Shown: positions 1 to 7,826 of the stretch, one piece after another
How the letters are laid out: each line of letters opens with the position of its first letter
Numbering within the stretch: the stretch's first letter is position 1
Assembly (NCBI GenBank): GCA_019636375.1
Contig: JAHBXS010000005.1
Coordinates: 62,001 to 126,000 of the forward strand
Source: Pirellulaceae bacterium
GTDB taxonomy: Bacteria > Planctomycetota > Planctomycetia > Pirellulales > Pirellulaceae
DNA length: 64,000 nt
Reading direction: 5' to 3'
Program-made: the position numbers and the translations under genes
The notes under the pieces: model-generated
Databases searched by the model: none
What the model was told of the DNA's origin: nothing
What the model saw: only the letters and a program-made list of their open reading frames with translations

Positions 1-1
1 C

Positions 2-646
2 GATCAAACGGTACTTGATGTCGTACTGGTCGAACCGAATCAATGGTGGGTGGGTTGGCATGTGGCGGGAACGATTCCTGCACGCTGGGTCGGCGGAGTG
101 CCGCCGCTCGTTCGCGACGATGAGATCACAAGTCGTGCCTATTACAAACTCGCCGAGGCCTGCGCGTGGAGTCAGTTTCCCCTGCGTAAGGGTGACCTCG
201 TGTTGGAACTGGGAAGTTCGCCCGGAGGGGCCAGCGAATTCCTGTTGGAACAAGGGACCTCGGTTTTTGCCGTCGATCCCGCTCCACTAGACCCAGAAAT
301 CGCCGAACATCCTAAACTCATGCATTTGCAAATGCGAAGCAAAGACGTTCGCAAAAAAGATGTTGCCGGATCGCGCTGGCTGGTTGCCGACTTAAACGTC
401 GCTCCGAACTATACGCTCGACACTGTTGAGGACTTTGTGTCCAACCAACATTTACACTTACGAGGAATGATCTTGACGCTCAAGCTCACCAAATGGGAAC
501 TTGCTGCCACACTCGGCGAGTGCCGTGAACGCGTCAAGGCATGGGGCTTTGACATTGTTAAAACGCGACAACTGGCTTTCAACCGCCGCGAAGTCTGCCT
601 TGTCGCCATTCGCGACCGCATGGACCTTCGCAGCCAACGCCGGTGA
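2..646 (+). CDS. FtsJ/RlmM-like rRNA 2'-O-ribose methyltransferase (5' end outside window)
   Basis: The reading frame is open back to the window edge, so the start lies upstream; an internal GTG at 50 gives 198 residues. Counting from that GTG, the SAM-binding motif VLELGSSPGG is at about 51-60. The K-D-K-E tetrad of FtsJ/RrmJ-type 2'-O-methyltransferases can be placed: K33 in SRAYYKL, D114 in ADLNVAP, K145 in LTLKL and E181 in RREVCL. The likely role is ribose methylation of 23S rRNA, as RlmM does at C2498, using S-adenosylmethionine in the cytoplasm. The RlmM assignment rather than another FtsJ family rests on the apparent upstream extension and is inferred; the catalytic class is well supported. 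Confidence 0.75.
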   Translation, partial: DQTVLDVVLVEPNQWWVGWHVAGTIPARWVGGVPPLVRDDEITSRAYYKLAEACAWSQFPLRKGDLVLELGSSPGGASEFLLEQGTSVFAVDPAPLDPEIAEHPKLMHLQMRSKDVRKKDVAGSRWLVADLNVAPNYTLDTVEDFVSNQHLHLRGMILTLKLTKWELAATLGECRERVKAWGFDIVKTRQLAFNRREVCLVAIRDRMDLRSQRR

Positions 647-744
647 ACTGGAATGACTTAGATACCGACATGTTTTGCGTGAGAAGAGGTTTCAAAAACA
701 GAGCCATTTACGGAATCTTTGGAGCGAGGAGGGGAGGGGCGAGG

Positions 745-764
745 GTTTGAGTTTACGCTCAAAC
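745..764. repeat. Hairpin followed by TTAAAC hexamer repeats
   Basis: GTTTGAG (745-751) and CTCAAAC (758-764) form a 7-bp hairpin with a 6-nt loop. It runs directly into about three and a half copies of TTAAAC, ending at 782. It lies 100 bp after the methyltransferase gene. It has no U-tract, so it is not a classical terminator; its role is unknown. Confidence 0.5.
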
Positions 765-815
765 TTAAACTTAAACTTAAACTATTTCTTAGCCACGCCT
801 CCTTCCGTGACAGGA

Positions 816-855
816 CACAAAAAAAGAGCCGGTAGTTGAGGAGTACCACCGGCTC
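816..855 (-). terminator. Rho-independent terminator reading leftward
   Basis: GAGCCGGT (826-833) pairs with ACCGGCTC (848-855). Read on the minus strand, the stem is followed by a run of seven T (complement of the A-run at 819-825). No minus-strand protein gene ends here, so it probably terminates a small RNA transcribed from about 1070 leftward. Confidence 0.6.
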
Positions 856-1070
856 AATGCTGCAAGTCAATCTCAGAGGCTGAAAACGATCAACCTCTGT
901 TTGGAGTCCACCGGCCTCGTCAAAAGCCGGCTAAAATGCCTTGCAGTACTTTTCAAGTTCTTGTTTTGGAAAAGCTTCCGCGAAGTTAGAAATCGAAATC
1001 GAACCGTTGAGGCATCCGACATCGATTGGCTTCACCCTTAAGTCTACGCAACATCATTCTCTGAGGTTCA
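820..1070 (-). ncRNA. Candidate structured small RNA, possibly 6S-like
   Basis: This 694-bp gap has no convincing ORF, yet on the minus strand it ends in a good intrinsic terminator (816-855). Two complementary 7-mers, CTCAGAG and CTCTGAG on the RNA (plus-strand 1059-1065 and 872-878), would close a rod of about 194 nt, which is the size of 6S RNA. They resemble the terminal stem of E. coli 6S, which also uses CUCUGAG near its 5' end. A GC-rich internal hairpin lies at about 910-931. The existence of a transcript is inferred from terminator plus pairing; the 6S identity is only a suggestion. A cis-acting leader for an unrecognised gene is the alternative. Confidence 0.35.
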
Positions 1071-1339
1071 AATCCTATTCGGATGGCTTGAAAAACGGTA
1101 GCCAATCAGCGAATCGGTAAAAAACGCTTACGTTTGGACAAAATTCTTGTTTTTTTTGGAAAGTCACCACTCGGCAGCCAGTCAGACCACTTGTCGCGTG
1201 GCCTGGGAATTGTTTTCATAGTGGTCGGATAAGTTTTTATTTTCTGATTTTCGCGAAAATGCGGAATAATCGACAAGTTCAAACCTGTCGCAAAATCACC
1301 GGATAAAACGAGCAGTTTAAACGCAAGGAAAGGCATTCA

Positions 1340-2950
1340 ATGGCCAGCATGGATCAAATCGTTTCGCTTTGCAAACGACGAGGGTTTTTATTTCAGTCGA
1401 GCGAAATCTATGGTGGATTGAATGGCTTTTGGGACTATGGCCCGCTGGGCATCGAGTTGAAACGAAACATCAAGGAGGCGTGGTGGCAAGACATGGTGCT
1501 GCGCCATGACGACCTGAATCAACAGCCGGGATCTCCAGCCCCGTACAGCATGACCGGGATCGACTCCACGCTCATCCTGCATCCTCAAGTCTGGAAATGT
1601 TCCGGACACTACGACCTGTTTCATGACTTCATGGTCGATTGTCGCGAATCGAAGAAACGTTATCGCCTCGATCAAGTCGTCGGACGTTGGGGAACTGCCA
1701 AGGGGAAACGAGCCTTCGTCACAGCCCAAGTCGGTGATGAAGCCGCAGCCCAAATGGAACGGCAGGCTATGAAGTTTTTCAACCTGAGAGCCAAAAGCCT
1801 AGACGAGCTGACTTGGGAATCCGATTCACAAAGCCTTGCCGATCTATCTGAGTTCACCGAGGTGCTTGGCCCTGACGCAAAAAACTTGGACACACTGACG
1901 ACTCCTCGCGAATTCAATCTGATGTTCAAGACCACCATCGGAGCACTCGGCGGAGAAGATGACACCGCATTTTTGCGACCGGAAACAGCTCAAGGCATTT
2001 TCGTAAACTTCAAGAACGTAATCGACAGCACGCGATATCGGCTGCCTTTGGGTATCGCTCAAATGGGCAAGAGTTTTCGAAATGAAATCACTCCCCGCAA
2101 TTTTACTTTTCGGTCGCGCGAATTCGAACAGATGGAAATCGAGTTCTTCTGCCATCCGCAGGAATCGGCTGATTGGTATCGCTACTGGCGCGATCGCCGC
2201 ATGCAATGGTACTTGGATTTGGGAATTTCCTCGGAGCGACTACGGTTGAGAGAGCATGAAGAGGCCGAGCTTTCGCACTACTCGACAGGAACGGCCGACA
2301 TTGAATACGCATTCCCTTTTTTGGAACCGGGTGAATATGGAGAGTTGGAAGGGATCGCTCATCGAGGTGATTTCGATTTGCGAAGTCACATGGAAGGGAA
2401 ACTCGACGAAAAGCGTCGTCCGCTAGAGGTTGAACTCGGAGAAGATGGAAAACCGAAATGGCGGGGAAGCGGCAAAGACCTTTCGTATCGCGATGAGATA
2501 ACCAACGAAAAATATATCCCGCACGTGATCGAACCCTCTGCGGGTGCCGATCGCGCGACATTGGCTTTTATCTGTGAGGCCTACCACGAAGATCAAGCTC
2601 CGGATGAAGACGGCAAAATGCAAACACGGACGGTCTTGCGATTTCACCCGCGCATTGCCCCCATCAAGGCGGCCGTGTTCCCGTTGGTGAAGAAAGACGG
2701 AATGCCAGAAATGGCAAAGGAAATTTATCTGGCCCTGAAGCGCAGGTTCAATGTCTTTTATGATGAGAAGGCTGCGGTCGGACGACGCTATCGCCGGCAA
2801 GACGAAGCGGGGACGCCTTATTGTATCACGGTTGACGGGCAGTCCTTGCAGGATCAAACCGTAACGATTCGAGACCGCGACTCCTTGGAGCAAATTCGGC
2901 TTCCGGCGTCGGAAGTGGTCGCCTGGATCAGCGAGAGAGTGATGCAATGA
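1340..2950 (+). CDS. glyS: Glycyl-tRNA synthetase, single-chain dimeric type
   Basis: This class II aminoacyl-tRNA synthetase charges tRNA-Gly with glycine using ATP. The 536-residue length and single-chain layout match the alpha2 (bacterial GRS1/GlyQS) type, not the tetrameric type. Visible features are the N-terminal CKRRGFLFQSSEIYGG segment, class II motif 2 around residues 245-265 (FRNEITPRN, then REFEQMEIEFF), motif 3 near residue 400 (PSAGADRA) and a C-terminal anticodon-binding domain from about 430. AAGGAAAGG lies just upstream of the ATG as a ribosome binding site. The stop overlaps the next gene by 4 bp (ATGA), implying co-transcription with the ABC exporter. Confidence 0.96.
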   Translation: MASMDQIVSLCKRRGFLFQSSEIYGGLNGFWDYGPLGIELKRNIKEAWWQDMVLRHDDLNQQPGSPAPYSMTGIDSTLILHPQVWKCSGHYDLFHDFMVDCRESKKRYRLDQVVGRWGTAKGKRAFVTAQVGDEAAAQMERQAMKFFNLRAKSLDELTWESDSQSLADLSEFTEVLGPDAKNLDTLTTPREFNLMFKTTIGALGGEDDTAFLRPETAQGIFVNFKNVIDSTRYRLPLGIAQMGKSFRNEITPRNFTFRSREFEQMEIEFFCHPQESADWYRYWRDRRMQWYLDLGISSERLRLREHEEAELSHYSTGTADIEYAFPFLEPGEYGELEGIAHRGDFDLRSHMEGKLDEKRRPLEVELGEDGKPKWRGSGKDLSYRDEITNEKYIPHVIEPSAGADRATLAFICEAYHEDQAPDEDGKMQTRTVLRFHPRIAPIKAAVFPLVKKDGMPEMAKEIYLALKRRFNVFYDEKAAVGRRYRRQDEAGTPYCITVDGQSLQDQTVTIRDRDSLEQIRLPASEVVAWISERVMQ

Positions 2951-3876
2951 CCGACATCAAACATGAAATTCGATCGCCTGAGCCTCGGTTGACCGTCAAC
3001 AATGTTTTCCGCAGCTTTCGGAAGCTCAAAGCGCTCAAAGACGTTTCCCTGCAAATTGACGAGGGCCAAATTCATGTGCTTCTCGGACACAATGGAGCGG
3101 GCAAAACGACATTGATCCGTATTCTATTGGGGCTAATTCGCCCTGACTCAGGGACGGTTCGAGTCTTTGGTGAAGACCCGTGGCGAAATCGGAGTCGCGA
3201 AGGAATTAGGCGACGGCTGGGGGTGTTGTTCGAGCCGGATGCTTTGTATGAAGACATTTCAGCTTGGGAAAACCTTGAGTTTTTTGCACGCATTCATCGA
3301 TTGGAACTGGCCAAGTGGCAAAGTGAAGCAACGGAAATGCTCAAACAAATCGGGCTGTTCGATCGCTGTCACGAACGAGTTGTTAAATGGTCGGCGGGAA
3401 TGAAACGCAAACTATCGATCATGCGAGCTTTGCAGCATCATCCGCAACTAGTCATCTTGGATGAACCGACCGCAGGGCTGGATGTCCAATCTCGTGGACG
3501 AGTGAGGGACACTATCCATCAATTTCGCAATCGCAACACTACTTTTTTAATCGCCAGCCAAGACATGTCTGAGGTGCAGCGACTGGCCACGCATGTGACT
3601 TTGCTCCGCGAGGGACGGGCTCTGTATAGTGGGACAATTGCAGGGTTTTACGCCGCAGCTCGTTTGAGACGTTTTCATGGAGCAGTAGACGCCGTGCAAC
3701 GATTGACCGGCCAATTGCCGCCGGGGATCGAATTGGTTCGTGAGGAGGCCGACCTGCTCGGAGCAGCCGTCGTATTACGGATTTGCACTGAAGATGGTCT
3801 GGAGTCCCTGCGGCCTCAAGGTTTGGTCGAGACTCCAGTGTTGATGGAAGATATTTATTTGGAATTGGACCGGTAG
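2947..3876 (+). CDS. ABC transporter ATP-binding protein
   Basis: This is the nucleotide-binding subunit of an ABC-2 type exporter; substrate unknown. Walker A GHNGAGKTT is at residues 47-55, a degenerate signature WSAGM at 148-152 (usually LSGGQ), and Walker B LVILDE at 168-173 followed by PTAGLD. The H-loop histidine is replaced by Gln205 (IASQDMSEV), which may slow hydrolysis. A tail of about 70 residues follows the ATPase domain, as in CcmA/NatA-like proteins. It overlaps glyS by 4 bp and is followed 30 bp later by its membrane partner. Confidence 0.9.
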   Translation: MTDIKHEIRSPEPRLTVNNVFRSFRKLKALKDVSLQIDEGQIHVLLGHNGAGKTTLIRILLGLIRPDSGTVRVFGEDPWRNRSREGIRRRLGVLFEPDALYEDISAWENLEFFARIHRLELAKWQSEATEMLKQIGLFDRCHERVVKWSAGMKRKLSIMRALQHHPQLVILDEPTAGLDVQSRGRVRDTIHQFRNRNTTFLIASQDMSEVQRLATHVTLLREGRALYSGTIAGFYAAARLRRFHGAVDAVQRLTGQLPPGIELVREEADLLGAAVVLRICTEDGLESLRPQGLVETPVLMEDIYLELDR

Positions 3877-3906
3877 GTAACCGGGCAGAATATTCGGGAG
3901 TAAACC

Positions 3907-4608
3907 ATGTGGACTGACACGAGTGTCGTATTTTGGCGGCATTATCGCGCGTTTGCAGATTCGATGAAATTGCAAGTCGCGACCTTCGCAGTTCTCGTTA
4001 CGATTGGCGGCCTTGCGGTGCCACTCGTGTTGTTGTCTGGTGTCAGCCAACTCGCATCGTTTAGCAACTTGATTGATCTGGCAAACTTTTTGATTTGCGT
4101 TTTCTTCGCAGGGATTATCTCTTCGGAGTCTTTCTACGCCGAACGGGTCCACCATACCTTGCCAGCGGTCTTGGCTTCGCCTCTGCGCCCTGTTTGTTTG
4201 TTCATCGGCAAATGGACTTGGTTTATGCTGGCAACGTGTGTCGTTCTGTTCGCGGTAACACTTCTATCCCGTGTCGTTGTTTTGATGTACATGAACAGTT
4301 CCTGGAGTACATCGGAGGACTATTGGTTCACCGTCATGATGTTCGCGTTCACACTCGGCTCTACTTCCTGGATCATCGCTGCGAACTCGGTTTTGTCATT
4401 GGTGATTCGCGACCCAAAAGCCGCACAAATGATGGGATCGCTGGCGACTTTGGTCCCCTTCATTTTGGGGCTAGTGATCGTAAGATTCGCCGGCATGAAA
4501 CTCGGCCTACCCGCGATGGGAGTAGTCGGTGGGATTTGTGTAGGACTGGCCGTCCTCTCCTTCTTCGCCGCCATCCAGGCATTCCGCTCAGAGTTCGTGC
4601 GATTGTAG
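3907..4608 (+). CDS. ABC-2 type permease
   Basis: This 233-residue integral membrane protein has about six hydrophobic segments (near residues 20-45, 55-75, 100-125, 140-160, 175-195 and 205-225), the layout of an ABC-2 permease. A short amphipathic stretch, ESFYAERVHHTLPAVLASPL, in the first cytoplasmic loop resembles the coupling region of this family. The gene follows the ATPase gene by 30 bp with GGGAG before the ATG, so the two form one exporter. The substrate cannot be told from sequence. Confidence 0.85.
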   Translation: MWTDTSVVFWRHYRAFADSMKLQVATFAVLVTIGGLAVPLVLLSGVSQLASFSNLIDLANFLICVFFAGIISSESFYAERVHHTLPAVLASPLRPVCLFIGKWTWFMLATCVVLFAVTLLSRVVVLMYMNSSWSTSEDYWFTVMMFAFTLGSTSWIIAANSVLSLVIRDPKAAQMMGSLATLVPFILGLVIVRFAGMKLGLPAMGVVGGICVGLAVLSFFAAIQAFRSEFVRL

Positions 4609-4795
4609 ACAGGTGCAACATATCACGGGACGTGTTCTATTTTCAACAAAGAAGTGCCCTATCTGCAATTGGCCTTTGGGCGTTTCAGCAGACCTTGATT
4701 CGATTAGTGATTTTGTTGAAGCAATAATTGATTGTCGTCAAATGCTCTTATTTTCTAATCAGACATTATAGCGAATGTGACGCAGTCGCTTCCCG

Positions 4796-6586
4796 TTATT
4801 GGATTGAGTCGGATTCCTTTGACTCCCCCTCAGTGGGGTTGGGGAGCACAATGATGTCGGAACGGCTGATTCGTTCCTTGCCGGCGACGGTCAAAACGGC
4901 CTCAATGTTGCCAGAATTTTTCTTGATTCCCCGGGGGCGAAATTCAGCGTCTATAAACATCCAGCCCGCCTCAATTTCCGGACCATAGTCTGCCTCTTTT
5001 ACAGCAGCGGGTAGGGCAGAGTCGGGGGCTAACCAATCAACTGCCAGGGCATTTGACACTTCGACGATCAACGCTGTGCGGTTTTTCGGGTCAGTGATCG
5101 ATTCCAAGTTTGGAGGTCCGCTGCCGTTAGCTGCATAAACTCGTCCCTCGCCACTTGAAAGACGCCACGCCGTCTTATTCGGCTCAAGTGAATTGGCAAA
5201 AACGCTTGGCATCTCAAGTGCAAGCGGACGATTAGTCTCGCTATCCCAAGGCTGCGAAAAATCGATGCGATCATACAATTCCTGCAATCCGAGATGAGGG
5301 AGCAACGACACGCGCCAACTAAATTGCGGCCCATCTGCTCCATCCAATGGACCATCTGCCGGAAGTTTACCATGCTGTTCGTGAAACTGAGAAATGGCAC
5401 GCGCCAACTGATTAACGGCTTCAATTCGCTGGGCCAAAAGGGTGGTTTGCTGAAAGTCTTGAATGGCCGCCGACAAAAATGGTTCGACGGCCTGCGAACG
5501 GCCAATTCGCAATTCGATTTGGCGCTCGGACTTAATCAATTCGACAAGGTTTTGTTTTTCGATATCATCCAGCAACGCAGTCAGAGCGCCCGAAATTTTG
5601 GGTGTGTACATTTGGGGGCCGCTTCCTCCCGGCGAAAAACCGCCTGCCATCCCGGGCATCCCACCATTCGCATTTGCTGACGGACTGCGATTCGTCAGCG
5701 ACTCGTTGATGGCTGATGCCAACTGATCAACTGCCCTTTGATCTTCAATGTTGACCGAAAGGTGCAGCATCTCGGCAGCTTCGACATCGGCCGTCATGAC
5801 GGCGTGATTCAATGAGGTGAAGGGTTGTACCGTGTCACCGGCTCCAAAGGAGCGGGCCATCGAGGCCATGGTGCTGAAGAAACCGGAGATCGGTTCTGGA
5901 TCAAAGTACGCCTCGATCATTCGGGGTGATTGACTTTGGTTTGCCAGTCGTTGCAAATTGCCAGTCGCATTGGTCCCCGCCATCCGCCCTGCAATTTCCA
6001 GCGACCCGATCACAAAGTGGCGATCATTGATTCGAGCAGCGACCTGCCCTGCTTCTTTCAGCCCCAAAAGGTGAGGGCGGCCCTCAATCGGTTTGGCGTT
6101 CGGAAAACGGCCGGCGAGATCGTCAAATGCGTCTTGGGTTTCGAACACAACGACCAACGGATTGCTCGTTTCAGGATTCCCTCCACCATTGAGGCCCTGA
6201 GTCACCGACTGATCGAGCAACAACCAGACTCGCCGATACTGTTTTAATTCGGCGGCCTCTGGACTAAGCCATTTGGCCAGCGATTTTTCTAGCAGCCCCC
6301 AATCAACTTTTTGCAAGGATTGAGCGGACGTGAGTTTGGGGACATCAAGTGTTACAGCGAGAAAGAAACCTTTGTCCAAAAACCCGCCGGTAGCCGTATC
6401 CTCCAAACGTCCCCCGACTGCTTGATCATAAAATACTGGGGAGTTCTTATTTTCCACCGGGAGCGAGCTAACCTTCGAGGCATTTCCGCATCCACCAGCT
6501 GCAACGAGCAGAACTACGAGACTTGCAGCAGTCGCTAACCCAAAATTGGAGACAAAATGACACCAGATGCTCTGAAAGCGATTCAT
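4796..6586 (-). CDS. Secreted lipoprotein with C-terminal DUF1559-like domain
   Basis: This 596-residue protein starts with a signal peptide ending in a lipobox (VAAGGC, Cys33), so it is probably an envelope lipoprotein. Residues of about 60-390 are an uncharacterised region with a Gly/Pro-rich linker (about residues 315-330). The C-terminal third (about 395-560) contains the HGKLPADG, FSWRVSLLPHLGLQELYDRIDFSQPW and VFANS elements typical of the DUF1559/SBP_bac_10 domain that is greatly expanded in planctomycetes. Unlike typical DUF1559 proteins it has no N-terminal pilin-like prepilin cleavage motif. Function unknown; it stands alone between convergent and divergent neighbours. Confidence 0.75.
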   Translation of the reverse strand: MNRFQSIWCHFVSNFGLATAASLVVLLVAAGGCGNASKVSSLPVENKNSPVFYDQAVGGRLEDTATGGFLDKGFFLAVTLDVPKLTSAQSLQKVDWGLLEKSLAKWLSPEAAELKQYRRVWLLLDQSVTQGLNGGGNPETSNPLVVVFETQDAFDDLAGRFPNAKPIEGRPHLLGLKEAGQVAARINDRHFVIGSLEIAGRMAGTNATGNLQRLANQSQSPRMIEAYFDPEPISGFFSTMASMARSFGAGDTVQPFTSLNHAVMTADVEAAEMLHLSVNIEDQRAVDQLASAINESLTNRSPSANANGGMPGMAGGFSPGGSGPQMYTPKISGALTALLDDIEKQNLVELIKSERQIELRIGRSQAVEPFLSAAIQDFQQTTLLAQRIEAVNQLARAISQFHEQHGKLPADGPLDGADGPQFSWRVSLLPHLGLQELYDRIDFSQPWDSETNRPLALEMPSVFANSLEPNKTAWRLSSGEGRVYAANGSGPPNLESITDPKNRTALIVEVSNALAVDWLAPDSALPAAVKEADYGPEIEAGWMFIDAEFRPRGIKKNSGNIEAVLTVAGKERISRSDIIVLPNPTEGESKESDSIQ

Positions 6587-6919
6587 ATTAAGTTCGACTC
6601 AGGTTAATCAATTTAGGAACACAAAAACCATTCCGATGCCAAGCGGGAGTGGAATGGAGTCAACAGGTACCGTTGCCGGACCGGACCTGCGGGTGCTTGG
6701 CACACCAGTACTTGCCCCCATTTCACCCCCTCACAGAATAATCTACCGATTCTGTGTTAGCATATAGAATTCATGCGGAGGCGATTTAGGATTGCTCCTG
6801 CTGTGGGAAGTGGCTATTTGGCCCTTTGAACCAATCAGGCTTGAGCACATCTTGTCCCGCTACCGCTGGGTTTAATTCATTTTGATTGTACTGAATTTTT
6901 AGGGTGAGGTTTCAACAAG
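6587..6919. other. Intergenic region with an inverted repeat upstream of the queC-like gene
   Basis: This is a divergent promoter region between the lipoprotein and the QueC-like gene. CACAGAAT (6732-6739) and ATTCTGTG (6749-6756) form a perfect 8-bp inverted repeat with a 9-bp spacer, which could be an operator or a hairpin. AGGGTGAGG at 6901-6909 is the likely ribosome binding site of the downstream GTG start. I looked for a preQ1 riboswitch and saw no recognisable pattern. Confidence 0.45.
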
Positions 6920-7717
6920 GTGTCGGTAAATCGAATCGCGGTTCTGTCAGCTAGTGGAGGGCTAGACTCGACGAGTTTGTTGTTGAACTTCTTGGCGGCA
7001 GGCTATTGGCCCCATTTGGTCAGTTTTCGTTACGGGCAAAAACACGCTTTAGAATTAGAATTTTTGGGACGAAATATCGAAGCCTTGAGAGCGTTAGGGC
7101 ATCGGATCGAGTGGCGGACAGTGGACCTTTCGGACCTTGCTGGAATGCTGCGTTCTTCGTTAATTGTCGGAGGAAGCGAGGTGCCGGAGGGCTATTACGA
7201 GGAGCCCAACATGCTTTCGACGGTCGTCCCCAATCGCAATGCGATCTTTGCGTCGATCGCGTACGCTTGGGCTTTGTCGTTGGCAGAACATGAGCGGGCG
7301 ACGGTCCGGTTGGGACTCGGTGTTCACAGCGGTGATCACGCGATTTATCCCGACTGCCGACCCGAATTTTTTCAAAAGTTAATCGAGGCTCTGACATTGG
7401 GAAACTGGGGAAGCGAACGAGTCGAAGCCTATTTGCCTTACCTGCATTTGGACAAGGCCGCGATATTGCAAGACGCGATCCGGTCGTGCCAAACCCTCGG
7501 TCTCGACTTTGATCAGATTTTCCGGAACACCCTGACGAGTTACGCACCCGACGGAGAGGGGCGTTCCGGTGGTTTAACGGGTTCAGACGTTGAGCGGATT
7601 TTGGCGTTCGACTCGATTGGGCGAATTGACCCATTGCCCTATTTGAAGCCTTGGGAAGTTGTTGTTGCTCAAGCCAAAGACCTGCGGCAAAAATTCGAGT
7701 CGGTACAATCGAAATGA
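6920..7717 (+). CDS. QueC-like 7-cyano-7-deazaguanine synthase without zinc cysteines
   Basis: The protein has the QueC fold signatures: ATP-pyrophosphatase loop SGGLDS at residues 12-17, FRYGQKH at 36-42, VPNRN at 103-107 and YPDCR at 143-147. QueC converts 7-carboxy-7-deazaguanine to preQ0 with ATP and ammonia. In E. coli QueC the tail carries four zinc-binding cysteines (LTCY, then GCGHCAAC). Here the aligned stretch at 205-226 reads LTSY and RSGGLTGSD, with no cysteine at all; the only cysteines in the protein are Cys146 and Cys190. Start is GTG with AGGGTGAGG upstream. No queD, queE or tgt is in the window. It may be a divergent QueC or a QueC-like enzyme with another substrate. Confidence 0.8.
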   Translation: MSVNRIAVLSASGGLDSTSLLLNFLAAGYWPHLVSFRYGQKHALELEFLGRNIEALRALGHRIEWRTVDLSDLAGMLRSSLIVGGSEVPEGYYEEPNMLSTVVPNRNAIFASIAYAWALSLAEHERATVRLGLGVHSGDHAIYPDCRPEFFQKLIEALTLGNWGSERVEAYLPYLHLDKAAILQDAIRSCQTLGLDFDQIFRNTLTSYAPDGEGRSGGLTGSDVERILAFDSIGRIDPLPYLKPWEVVVAQAKDLRQKFESVQSK

Positions 7718-7826
7718 TTGATTCAACCAAGGAAAAGGACGCTGCCTGAGCTTTGCGTTTTTTTGTTATCAGGTACACTGGATGGCTGACTCTTGCGATT
7801 GAATTCCCCCACCTGGGACCAGAAAC

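Noticed and set aside
755..782. TTAAAC repeats as a CRISPR array
   Set aside because: The units are 6 bp without spacers and no cas genes are present.
1014..1086. tRNA- or tmRNA-like shape upstream of glyS (CATCCGA pairing with TCGGATG, and GGTTCAAATCC)
   Set aside because: The T-stem has mismatches, there is no D-arm or anticodon stem, and no tmRNA tag is seen; the pairing is more likely part of the small-RNA region or chance.
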